Program-made: the position numbers and the translations under genes | Assembly: GCA_945862475.1 (NCBI GenBank) | Contig: CAMAYW010000144.1 | Span: 1-6,558 of the forward strand | Reading direction: 5' to 3' | Length of the DNA stretch: 6,558 bases | Source of the DNA: Bacteriovorax stolpii | GTDB taxonomy: Bacteria > Bdellovibrionota > Bacteriovoracia > Bacteriovoracales > Bacteriovoracaceae | The notes under the pieces: model-generated | What the model was told of the DNA's origin: nothing | Databases searched by the model: none | The model's input: only the letters and a program-made list of their open reading frames with translations | In this document: piece after piece, positions 1-5,357 of the stretch | How the letters are laid out: the number at the start of each line of letters is the position of its first letter | How positions within the stretch are numbered: position 1 is the first letter of the stretch

Positions 1-1396
1 TGCTAAAAGGCTCTCGACTGCCTTTGATTCAGTGACTCTTTACGGTGAAGATCCTGCCACAAGACCAGACATCTACGGGAAAGTGGGAGAGTCTGGAGTG
101 TCGATTTGTACTCTTGATGACATGATGGAGCTTTATAAAGGCTTTGATCTCACGTCTCCATCGACTTCAGTTTCGATGACGATTAATGGGCCAGCACCTA
201 TCATCCTAGCGATGTTTATGAACACTGCGATTAATAGAGCTCTACCTGAATCAGATCAGCAAAAAGTTGAAAAAATGGTTGAGGTCATGAGGCAAGTTCG
301 TGGAACTGTTCAGGCCGATATTTTAAAAGAAGACCAGGCCCAAAATACATGTATTTTCTCCTTAGAGTTTGCTCTTAAGATGATGGGGGATGTCCAGGAA
401 TTCTTCTGTAAGCATAAAATTAAAAATTATTATACCGTTTCTATCTCTGGCTATCATATTGCTGAAGCAGGAGCGAATCCGATTACCCAATTGGCCCTTA
501 CTCTTTCAAATGGTTTTACTTTCGTTGAGTACTACCTCTCCCGCGGCATGAAGATTGATGACTTCTGTGAAAATCTATCCTTCTTCTTCTCAAATGGTCT
601 TGATCCTGAGTACACAGTCTTGGGCCGAGTTGCGAGAAAAATTTGGGCCGTAACGCTAAAAGAAAAATATGGTGCTTCAGATAAATCTCAAAAACTAAAG
701 TATCATATTCAGACTTCTGGCCGCTCACTTCACGCTCAGGAAATTGATTTCAATGACATCAGAACGACTCTTCAAGCCTTTTTAGCGTTATCTGATAATT
801 GTAATTCTCTTCACACCAATGCCTACGATGAGGCGATCACAACTCCAACTGAGGAATCAGTCCGTAGGGCGATGGCGATTCAGCTTATCATTAACCGTGA
901 GTACGGGCTCAATAAAACAGATAATCCGCTTCAAGGGTCTTATATCGTCGATGAACTCGCTGAGATTGTTGAAGATGCAGTCCTTACCGAATTTGAACGC
1001 ATTTCTGATAAAGGCGGAGTCTTAGGTGCGATGGAGTCCATGTATCAGCGAGGAAAAATTCAAGAGGAATCCCTTTATTATGAAACGATGAAGGATTCGG
1101 GAGAGTTTCCCATTATTGGTGTGAATACCTTCCTTCCTGAAAAGCATGCCGAATGGAAACCAATTGAATTATCGAGGGCCTCTGAGGCAGAAAAAAATGA
1201 TCAAATCAATCGACTGAATGCTTTTAAGGCGCTTCATTCCGATAAATCAGATGACTGCTTAAAAAGGTTAAAAGATGTTGCCCTTATGGGTGGAAATATC
1301 TTTGAAGAGCTTCTCACAACCGTCCGTTACTGTAGTTTAGGCCAGATTACCTCAGTCCTTTATGAAGTCGGTGGGCGCTACAGAAGGAATATGTAA
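1..1396 (+). CDS. icmF: Fused isobutyryl-CoA mutase IcmF, C-terminal mutase domain (5' end outside window)
   Basis: Adenosylcobalamin-dependent enzyme interconverting isobutyryl-CoA and n-butyryl-CoA in the cytoplasm. The frame is open from base 2 with no stop before position 32, and the residues encoded there (AKRLSTAFDSVTLYGEDP) continue the conserved mutase barrel, so the GTG at 32 is internal and the true start is upstream. About 464 residues are visible. IcmF proteins are about 1,090 residues, with a B12-binding domain, a MeaI-like GTPase and then the mutase domain, so roughly the last 40% is here. Recognisable segments are SVSMTINGPAP, the SISGYHIAEAGA loop carrying the catalytic-type His, IQTSGRSLHAQE, and the C-terminus SLGQITSVLYEVGGRYRRNM. 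In KEDQAQNT the substrate-specificity position is Gln (codon 341-343). Methylmalonyl-CoA mutase has Arg there, so the visible half fits isobutyryl-CoA mutase. The partner specificity residue (Phe in ICM, Tyr in MCM) lies upstream of the window. The gene overlaps the adenosyltransferase gene by one base. Confidence 0.93.
   Translation, partial: AKRLSTAFDSVTLYGEDPATRPDIYGKVGESGVSICTLDDMMELYKGFDLTSPSTSVSMTINGPAPIILAMFMNTAINRALPESDQQKVEKMVEVMRQVRGTVQADILKEDQAQNTCIFSLEFALKMMGDVQEFFCKHKIKNYYTVSISGYHIAEAGANPITQLALTLSNGFTFVEYYLSRGMKIDDFCENLSFFFSNGLDPEYTVLGRVARKIWAVTLKEKYGASDKSQKLKYHIQTSGRSLHAQEIDFNDIRTTLQAFLALSDNCNSLHTNAYDEAITTPTEESVRRAMAIQLIINREYGLNKTDNPLQGSYIVDELAEIVEDAVLTEFERISDKGGVLGAMESMYQRGKIQEESLYYETMKDSGEFPIIGVNTFLPEKHAEWKPIELSRASEAEKNDQINRLNAFKALHSDKSDDCLKRLKDVALMGGNIFEELLTTVRYCSLGQITSVLYEVGGRYRRNM
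1382..1388 (+). promoter_or_regulatory. Ribosome binding site of the adenosyltransferase gene
   Basis: AGAAGGA lies 7 nt before the ATG at 1396, inside the last codons of icmF. With the TAATG stop/start overlap it fixes the start of the downstream gene and points to translational coupling. Confidence 0.7.
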
Positions 1397-1968
1397 TGAA
1401 AAAATCTAAACTCTATACAAAAACAGGTGATGAGGGTGAAACTGGTTTAGTGAGTGGAAATAGGACCCTCAAATCAGATTTAAGAATTGATCTTTACGGT
1501 GAGCTCGATGAATTGAATTCTCGAATCGGTTTCTCTTGTTCACTAATGTCTGCTGAATTTAAAGAAATAATTGAATTTCTACATCATATCCAGTCAGCCA
1601 TTTTTGATCTTGGTTCTAATCTTGCCTGTGAAGTGGAGAATAGGGCAAAATTTAATCTCCCACAGATTTCAAATGAATTTGTAACAGAAATAGAAACTGA
1701 AATTGATAAGTTGGATTCAACTCTTCCAGCGCTTAAGAATTTTATTCTCCCCGGTGGATGCTTGATCTCATCTTCTATTCATCTTGGTCGAACAAATACC
1801 AGATCTGTAGAAAGAAAACTTGTTCACTACCATCAGGTCATCGGAGAAGAATTACCTCGGAATAGCATCATTTTTCTCAATCGCTTATCGGACTATCTTT
1901 TTGTGCTTTCTCGATATGTGAATAAAAAGCTAGAGATTGAAGAAATCATGTGGAAGCCCAGAAAATAA
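1396..1968 (+). CDS. PduO-type cob(I)alamin adenosyltransferase
   Basis: Transfers the 5'-deoxyadenosyl group of ATP to cob(I)alamin, making the AdoCbl used by the mutase encoded just upstream. The protein has 190 residues, the normal size for the PduO/MMAB family of trimeric helical-bundle enzymes. The N-terminal ATP-binding motif LYTKTGDEGETGL is at residues 6-18 and YGELDELNS at 34-42. FILPGG is at 116-121, with a Phe like the one that helps displace the lower axial ligand in characterised members. HLGRTNTRSVERKLV (129-143) supplies the conserved Arg residues, and FLNRLSDYLFVLSRYVN is at 160-176. No key residue appears to be missing. The start is the ATG in the TAATG overlap with icmF, with a good ribosome binding site. 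Family knowledge: IcmF/MeaI-type GTPases gate AdoCbl transfer from adenosyltransferases of this class, so the pair probably forms a synthesis-and-delivery unit (inference). The stop codon directly abuts that of the convergent FHA gene. Confidence 0.93.
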   Translation: MKKSKLYTKTGDEGETGLVSGNRTLKSDLRIDLYGELDELNSRIGFSCSLMSAEFKEIIEFLHHIQSAIFDLGSNLACEVENRAKFNLPQISNEFVTEIETEIDKLDSTLPALKNFILPGGCLISSSIHLGRTNTRSVERKLVHYHQVIGEELPRNSIIFLNRLSDYLFVLSRYVNKKLEIEEIMWKPRK

Positions 1969-2733
1969 TCATTGATCGAGATAGAGTCGTTCAATGCCTG
2001 AAAGCTTTTCTCCAATGGTGAACTTTCTTCTTTTAAAGTTATAAATATAGAAATTCCCAGAAGACAACAAGACCCCACTGCCTGTGATGGCGAGGATTTG
2101 AAGTTGATCTGCTAATTGAAAAAAATGATTTGTGACATAAAACGGAATAATTAAGGTCAACAATAATAGGCCATAATCAATGATCGTGGAGATGGTTGAT
2201 GCCACTTGATTATTATCATGGATCGAAGATTTAGAAACTCTGATTGGGCTTTTTGCTTTTTTTCTAAGCGAAATTTCTTTCGCTAAAGTCACCGGAGGAA
2301 GAATGGATTTGGGTAGCTGGTGATTTTTAAAATTCATCTGATTTAAAGTACGGGCCCCTGTAAAGTCGGCCCTTAATTCAAAAGCGATTCGTTCCTTCGT
2401 TCTTCCCGGAAAAGTTAATAGTTCTAGCGCATCTGAATCAGAGAGCTTTTCATCAATAATACAAGTCGTTTGTCCGATGCGAATTTCATCCCCAATAAAA
2501 ATTTCAGAGCTCTCAATTCTGATACCATTTAGGTAAATGCCATTTTTAGAGTTAAGATCCAAAATGGAGAGACCATCCATGGTTAATAAAAACTGACAGT
2601 GAAGAGAGCTGGTTTTATCGTCTTTTATTTGGAGTGTACTTTTGGAAGATCGGCCAACAGTTGTTTTTACGTTGATAACGATTTCATGTTTTACAATTTC
2701 AGTATTATTACTAAATTCAATAACGAGTTTCAT
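1969..2733 (-). CDS. FHA-domain protein with two C-terminal membrane helices (degenerate RDD-like)
   Basis: 254 residues. The N-terminal forkhead-associated domain (about residues 1-95) has the hallmark positions: GRS at 27-29, S42 and H45 of the SxxH motif, NSKNG at 61-65 and NG at 69-70. These form the phosphothreonine-binding face, so binding to a phosphorylated partner is expected. A charged linker (about 96-178) contains basic patches (RKKAKSPIR). Two hydrophobic segments follow at about 183-204 (IIDYGLLLLTLIIPFYV) and 209-231. The tail TIGEKLSGIERLY (239-251) resembles the end of RDD domains, and IIDY in the first helix fits that idea. The likely topology is a cytoplasmic FHA domain tethered to the inner membrane. 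No kinase or phosphatase is encoded in the window, so its partner is unknown. The ATG start directly follows the grxB stop (TAG-ATG). A weak GGTG ribosome site lies 4 nt upstream and a better AAGGA 13 nt upstream, so translation is probably coupled to grxB. The FHA call is firm; the RDD relation is tentative. Confidence 0.85.
   Translation of the reverse strand: MKLVIEFSNNTEIVKHEIVINVKTTVGRSSKSTLQIKDDKTSSLHCQFLLTMDGLSILDLNSKNGIYLNGIRIESSEIFIGDEIRIGQTTCIIDEKLSDSDALELLTFPGRTKERIAFELRADFTGARTLNQMNFKNHQLPKSILPPVTLAKEISLRKKAKSPIRVSKSSIHDNNQVASTISTIIDYGLLLLTLIIPFYVTNHFFQLADQLQILAITGSGVLLSSGNFYIYNFKRRKFTIGEKLSGIERLYLDQ
1970..1996. terminator. Hairpin at the convergent gene boundary, possible weak terminator
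   Basis: CATTGA (1970-1975) pairs with TCAATG (1991-1996). Inside this, after one T/T mismatch, CGA (1977-1979) pairs with TCG (1987-1989), leaving a 7-nt loop. The structure starts 2 nt after the adenosyltransferase stop and includes part of the FHA stop codon. Read on the minus strand it is followed by ATTATTTTC, so it may weakly terminate the grxB-FHA transcript. Read on the plus strand no U-tract follows at once. It could also serve only as a 3'-end stabiliser. Confidence 0.3.
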
Positions 2734-3381
2734 CTAACACCAAAAATCCTTATGATAGTCAAAGTGACAGAGGGTTTTCACTTTTTGAAGGTAGCTATGA
2801 AGTTCATCGGTAAACTGAAATTCTGGAACAACATAGAGGCCCCACAGATGTGATGCTATGAGGATATCATAGATGGTCATTTTATCTGATTGGTAAAAAG
2901 GTCTTAATTCCTTTTTTAAGATCTCGAGATCATTTTGCAATTTCTCTTCAAAAAAAGCTCGCCTAAGGACGAGGTCCTTAAAGGGACCTCGTTTTATTTC
3001 TTTTTTTGATTGAAAATAGTGACGTGAGGCAGGAGTAAATTCAGGCGTCCATATCCAATAGGGCATAGCAAGACTATGGACCTGTTCACCCCATTTATTT
3101 AAAAGAGCATTTAACTCCAAAAATGTATTGTTGTACAAAGTAACAGAGAGCTTCAGTCGATCGTTTTTATCTAAAAGAGAAATGATGTCTAAACTCTCAT
3201 TCGAGGCCGTACCATCAATAACAGCGATGGGAAGCATTTTTTTACCGGTCAGTTCAACAGGTGTTTTTTCATCATCATAGGGGAGAACAATAGATTCATA
3301 AGGTAATTGAAAGAAGCCAAGGGCCATCCTGACTCTTATACAAAATGGACAATGAACATAGTGATATAATTTGATTTTCAT
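2734..3381 (-). CDS. grxB: Glutaredoxin 2 (GrxB family, GST-like fold)
   Basis: Cytoplasmic glutathione-dependent thiol-disulfide oxidoreductase of the GST-fold Grx2 class. Starting at the ATG at 3381 gives 215 residues, the same length as E. coli GrxB. The N-terminal thioredoxin-like domain has the redox motif CPFC in HYVHCPFCIRVRMALG, the cis-Pro segment KKMLPI, and NESLDIISLLD, where the glutathione-contacting acidic residue is expected. The helical C-terminal domain has the Grx2-like stretch TPASRHYFQSKKE and an acidic/hydrophobic helix around LEILKKELRPFY. An upstream TTG at 3384 is rejected as the start because GAGGGA (3386-3391) would be too close; its spacing suits the ATG. It is the first gene of a minus-strand operon with the FHA gene, which starts right after its TAG stop. 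It is divergent from the Fe-S carrier gene. A terminator-shaped inverted repeat lies inside it, oriented for plus-strand transcripts (2966-3006). Confidence 0.9.
   Translation of the reverse strand: MKIKLYHYVHCPFCIRVRMALGFFQLPYESIVLPYDDEKTPVELTGKKMLPIAVIDGTASNESLDIISLLDKNDRLKLSVTLYNNTFLELNALLNKWGEQVHSLAMPYWIWTPEFTPASRHYFQSKKEIKRGPFKDLVLRRAFFEEKLQNDLEILKKELRPFYQSDKMTIYDILIASHLWGLYVVPEFQFTDELHSYLQKVKTLCHFDYHKDFWC
2966..3006 (+). terminator. Intrinsic-terminator-like hairpin, antisense within grxB
   Basis: ACGAGGTCC (2969-2977) and GGACCTCGT (2984-2992) form a perfect 9-bp stem. It is extended by a T-G wobble closing a 4-nt loop (2979-2982), and by G-T, G-T and A-T pairs at the base. On the plus strand it is followed directly by TTTATTTCTTTTTTT. 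This is the best terminator shape in the window, yet it lies on the antisense strand of grxB. In the sense (minus) direction the stem is followed by about 12 mixed bases before a T-run, which does not fit a terminator. It could end plus-strand readthrough from icmF-adenosyltransferase. It could also be a coincidence of coding sequence. Confidence 0.45.
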
Positions 3382-3385
3382 CAAT

Positions 3386-3391
3386 TCCCTC
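3386..3391 (-). promoter_or_regulatory. Ribosome binding site of grxB
   Basis: GAGGGA on the minus strand lies 4 nt before the ATG at 3381. It decides that ATG over the in-frame TTG one codon upstream. Confidence 0.65.
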
Positions 3392-3401
3392 TGTTTGTGC
3401 T

Positions 3402-3429
3402 ATTATAGCCTAAGCTCCTGAAAAGACAA
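3402..3429 (-). promoter_or_regulatory. Sigma70-like promoter of the grxB-FHA operon
   Basis: Read on the minus strand, the -35 box TTGTCT (3424-3429, 4 of 6 consensus) is followed by a 16-bp spacer and a perfect -10 box TATAAT (3402-3407). Transcription would start near 3395, leaving a leader of about 14 nt that contains the ribosome binding site. Confidence 0.6.
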
Positions 3430-3442
3430 AAGTTCGATGATC

Positions 3443-3471
3443 TTGAAAAATTGTTCCCAGGGGCGTATGAA
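3443..3471 (+). promoter_or_regulatory. Sigma70-like promoter of the Fe-S carrier/ygfZ operon
   Basis: The -35 box TTGAAA (3443-3448, 5 of 6), a 17-bp spacer and the -10 box TATGAA (3466-3471, 4 of 6) place the transcription start near 3478-3480, just before the ribosome binding site. It faces away from the grxB promoter in the same short gap. The two -35 boxes are 13 bp apart, so the polymerases could interfere. Confidence 0.5.
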
Positions 3472-3480
3472 GTACTTAAC

Positions 3481-3484
3481 GGAG
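3481..3484 (+). promoter_or_regulatory. Ribosome binding site of the A-type carrier gene
   Basis: GGAG lies 7 nt before the ATG at 3492. It also sits in one arm of an 8-bp perfect inverted repeat whose other arm is at 3411-3418. Confidence 0.6.
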
Positions 3485-3491
3485 CTTAATT

Positions 3492-3824
3492 ATGGATTCA
3501 ATTATTTCAATAACAGATAAGGCCATTGAACAGATTCAACACATCTCAAAGACGGATAATCCTGACGGTGCTAAAGGGCTTAGGCTCGCAGTGACTGGTG
3601 GTGGATGCTCTGGTCTTTCTTATAAAATTGAATTTAGCGATCCCAAAGACAAAGATAACGTGTTTATGTTTGGTGGAGTTAAGGTTTTAGTGGATCCTAA
3701 ATCCGTCATCTATCTCAAAGGCATTGTCCTCGACTTCAAAGATGGTCTCAATGGTAAAGGATTTGTATTTGATAATCCGAATGCCAAAAATACCTGCGGT
3801 TGTGGTGAATCTTTTTCACTTTAA
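3492..3824 (+). CDS. A-type iron-sulfur carrier protein (IscA/ErpA/HesB family)
   Basis: 110 residues, the full family length. The three cluster-ligand cysteines are in place: C39 in GGGCSGLSY, and C102 and C104 in the C-terminal NTCGCGESF. The protein takes up [2Fe-2S] or [4Fe-4S] clusters from a scaffold and passes them to apo-enzymes in the cytoplasm. The NPNAKNTCGCG stretch resembles ErpA, while CGCGESF is also seen in IscA, so I do not assign a subtype. The gene has its own promoter-like site and a good ribosome binding site. It is followed 3 bp later by a ygfZ-family gene. In mitochondria the corresponding proteins, ISCA1/ISCA2 and IBA57, work together in [4Fe-4S] assembly, so the pairing supports a shared maturation step (inference). 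No iscS, iscU or suf genes are in the window. Confidence 0.94.
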   Translation: MDSIISITDKAIEQIQHISKTDNPDGAKGLRLAVTGGGCSGLSYKIEFSDPKDKDNVFMFGGVKVLVDPKSVIYLKGIVLDFKDGLNGKGFVFDNPNAKNTCGCGESFSL

Positions 3825-3827
3825 TTT

Positions 3828-5357
3828 ATGCTGAATACTTACCGTCTGAACGCTGGGCAAATTTCTGTCTCACTTTGTGAGATAAGTTTTGCTGGATCTG
3901 ACGTCAAAGATTTTCTTCAGAATCAATCCACATTTGATATTGATAAAATTCAAGATTCAACTTTTCAACTGATAAGTTTTCTTGATCCTCAAGGCCGAGT
4001 TGAGTCTTATGGATGGCTCGTGAGGTGGGAAGAATTTTTTACTTATCTTGTTCCAAGTGCCCTTCTAGACAAGACACTCGATAGACTTAATAGATTTCTT
4101 ATTTCTGAAGATGTCTCTCTAAGTGACGGAGTTGAAGAAACATTTGTTTTTCTCATAGGACCCGAAGCGAAGAAGTACGCAAGAAATGGCAAGTCAGGAC
4201 TTCTTTTTGGAGAGAATGCCTATCTCGTTCATTCCTTAGTTCCAGATCTACCTACCATTACAGATCATGAGCTGGCACTTTGGCAGGGCCTATCGGGTTG
4301 GCCATCTTTTTCAGGGAATGACTTTAAGGGTGATTTAATCACCAATCAGCGTCTTTTTGATCTCGCCTTGTCTTTTAATAAAGGCTGTTATCCGGGACAG
4401 GAAACAGTCTCTAAAATTGCGACGCGAAGAGGGGCTGCGTATAGCCCCGTTTTAATAGAAATGCTCAATCCCGCACCCCAAGGTGATATTGTTTCTTTTG
4501 ATAAAAAAATGGGCTCTGCCAAACACTGTTTTTCGTGGAAAAATCACTACTACCTAGCTGCGGATTTATTGCGTGATTTTAGAGTTGAGGGGATGAAAAT
4601 TCACTTTACCATAAATGAGACTCCCTACGATGGGGTTGTTCGGTATTATCCTCTTATAAGTGGAGAACCACGAAAAAAAGCAGAAGAGCTCTACGATGAA
4701 GCGACTGAAGATTTTAAATACGATCGTTTAGTTGAAGCTGAGGAAAAATTTCGTCAAGCTATTAAAATTGATCCAACTTTTGCGGATGCCTTAGAGAGTT
4801 TAGGAGTCATGTTAGGAAGGCTTGATAGATTTCAAGAGGCGATTCAATTAATGGAAACATTGAGTGTTGTTGATCCCAAATCCGTTCTCGCACACACGAA
4901 TATGTCACTTTATCTCATGAAAATGGGGAAAATAACTGAAGCTGAAGAACAAAAATCACTGGCGACAGTGAAATCATTCCAAAGTTTTGGCGATGAAGCG
5001 AAAAGAAAAGAAGCCGAGTCTCAGTCAAAGCAACAACAACTTCTTGAATGGACACGTCGAGAAAAAATGTTTCTTGATGTTCTTGAAATTGATCCCAATG
5101 ATACTTTGGCAAATTATGGCATAGGTTCAATCGCTGTAGAAAAGGCTGAGTGGACACGGGCCAAAATCCATCTTGAACGAGTCATCAATGAAGATCCTAA
5201 ATATTCTGTGGCCTACCTCGCCCTCGGCAAGGCCTACAAAGGTCTTGGGGAAATTGAAAAGGCTAGATCGATTTGGGAAGAGGGGATTAAAATTTCTGCA
5301 GGAAAGGGAGATCTTATGCCTGCGAATCAAATGCAGCAGGAACTTAATTCTTTATAA
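3828..5357 (+). CDS. ygfZ: YgfZ/IBA57-family Fe-S assembly protein fused to a TPR domain
   Basis: 509 residues in two parts. Residues 1-277 form a YgfZ/GcvT-like folate-binding domain. LQNQSTFDIDKI (30-41) and FLDPQGRVESYGWL (51-64) match the N-terminal barrel. NKGCYPGQETVSKIATRRGA (184-203) contains the family signature KGCYxGQE with the conserved Cys at 187. YgfZ uses tetrahydrofolate and supports assembly or repair of certain Fe-S enzymes; it is not an aminomethyltransferase. Residues about 283-491 are tetratricopeptide repeats: three in tandem (283-316, 317-350, 351-384), a charged Gln-rich stretch (385-410), then about two and a half more (to 423, 424-457, 458-491). Several end in the usual DP. 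E. coli YgfZ is about 326 residues and has no TPR part. The ATG lies 3 bp after the A-type carrier stop and has no clear ribosome binding site, so translation probably depends on coupling. There is no stop or frame break between the domains. The domain calls are firm; the role of the TPR part as a client-protein adaptor is inference. Confidence 0.9.
   Translation: MLNTYRLNAGQISVSLCEISFAGSDVKDFLQNQSTFDIDKIQDSTFQLISFLDPQGRVESYGWLVRWEEFFTYLVPSALLDKTLDRLNRFLISEDVSLSDGVEETFVFLIGPEAKKYARNGKSGLLFGENAYLVHSLVPDLPTITDHELALWQGLSGWPSFSGNDFKGDLITNQRLFDLALSFNKGCYPGQETVSKIATRRGAAYSPVLIEMLNPAPQGDIVSFDKKMGSAKHCFSWKNHYYLAADLLRDFRVEGMKIHFTINETPYDGVVRYYPLISGEPRKKAEELYDEATEDFKYDRLVEAEEKFRQAIKIDPTFADALESLGVMLGRLDRFQEAIQLMETLSVVDPKSVLAHTNMSLYLMKMGKITEAEEQKSLATVKSFQSFGDEAKRKEAESQSKQQQLLEWTRREKMFLDVLEIDPNDTLANYGIGSIAVEKAEWTRAKIHLERVINEDPKYSVAYLALGKAYKGLGEIEKARSIWEEGIKISAGKGDLMPANQMQQELNSL
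4674..5300 (+). other. TPR-coding region of the ygfZ fusion
   Basis: Encodes about five to six 34-residue helix-turn-helix repeats. Anchor residues are the Ala/Gly/Tyr positions and the terminal DP (IKIDP, SVVDP, LEIDP, INEDP). The Gln/Lys/Glu-rich insert between repeats three and four (about residues 385-410) interrupts the regular spacing. Confidence 0.75.

Noticed and set aside
32..34. GTG as the start of the first gene
   Set aside because: The frame is open upstream to the window edge and encodes conserved mutase residues before this codon.
516..728. Short minus-strand open frame inside icmF
   Set aside because: It lies fully inside a strongly conserved gene on the other strand, with low-complexity Arg/His-rich residues and no family resemblance.
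2..1396. Methylmalonyl-CoA mutase as the identity of the first gene
   Set aside because: The specificity position carries Gln, not Arg, and the segment INRALPESDQQKVEKM plus the YRRNM C-terminus are typical of IcmF.
2599..2853. Plus-strand open frame across the FHA-grxB junction
   Set aside because: It is antisense to two well-supported genes and its translation resembles no protein I recognise.
3382..3384. TTG as the grxB start
   Set aside because: The following ATG has better spacing to GAGGGA and gives 215 residues, the length of E. coli GrxB.
3828..4660. Aminomethyltransferase (GcvT) of the glycine cleavage system
   Set aside because: The KGCYxGQE signature and short barrel are those of YgfZ/IBA57, and no other glycine cleavage gene is near.
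4915..5330. Minus-strand open frames opposite the TPR region
   Set aside because: They are antisense shadows of the repeat-coding strand, with no ribosome site or recognisable domain.
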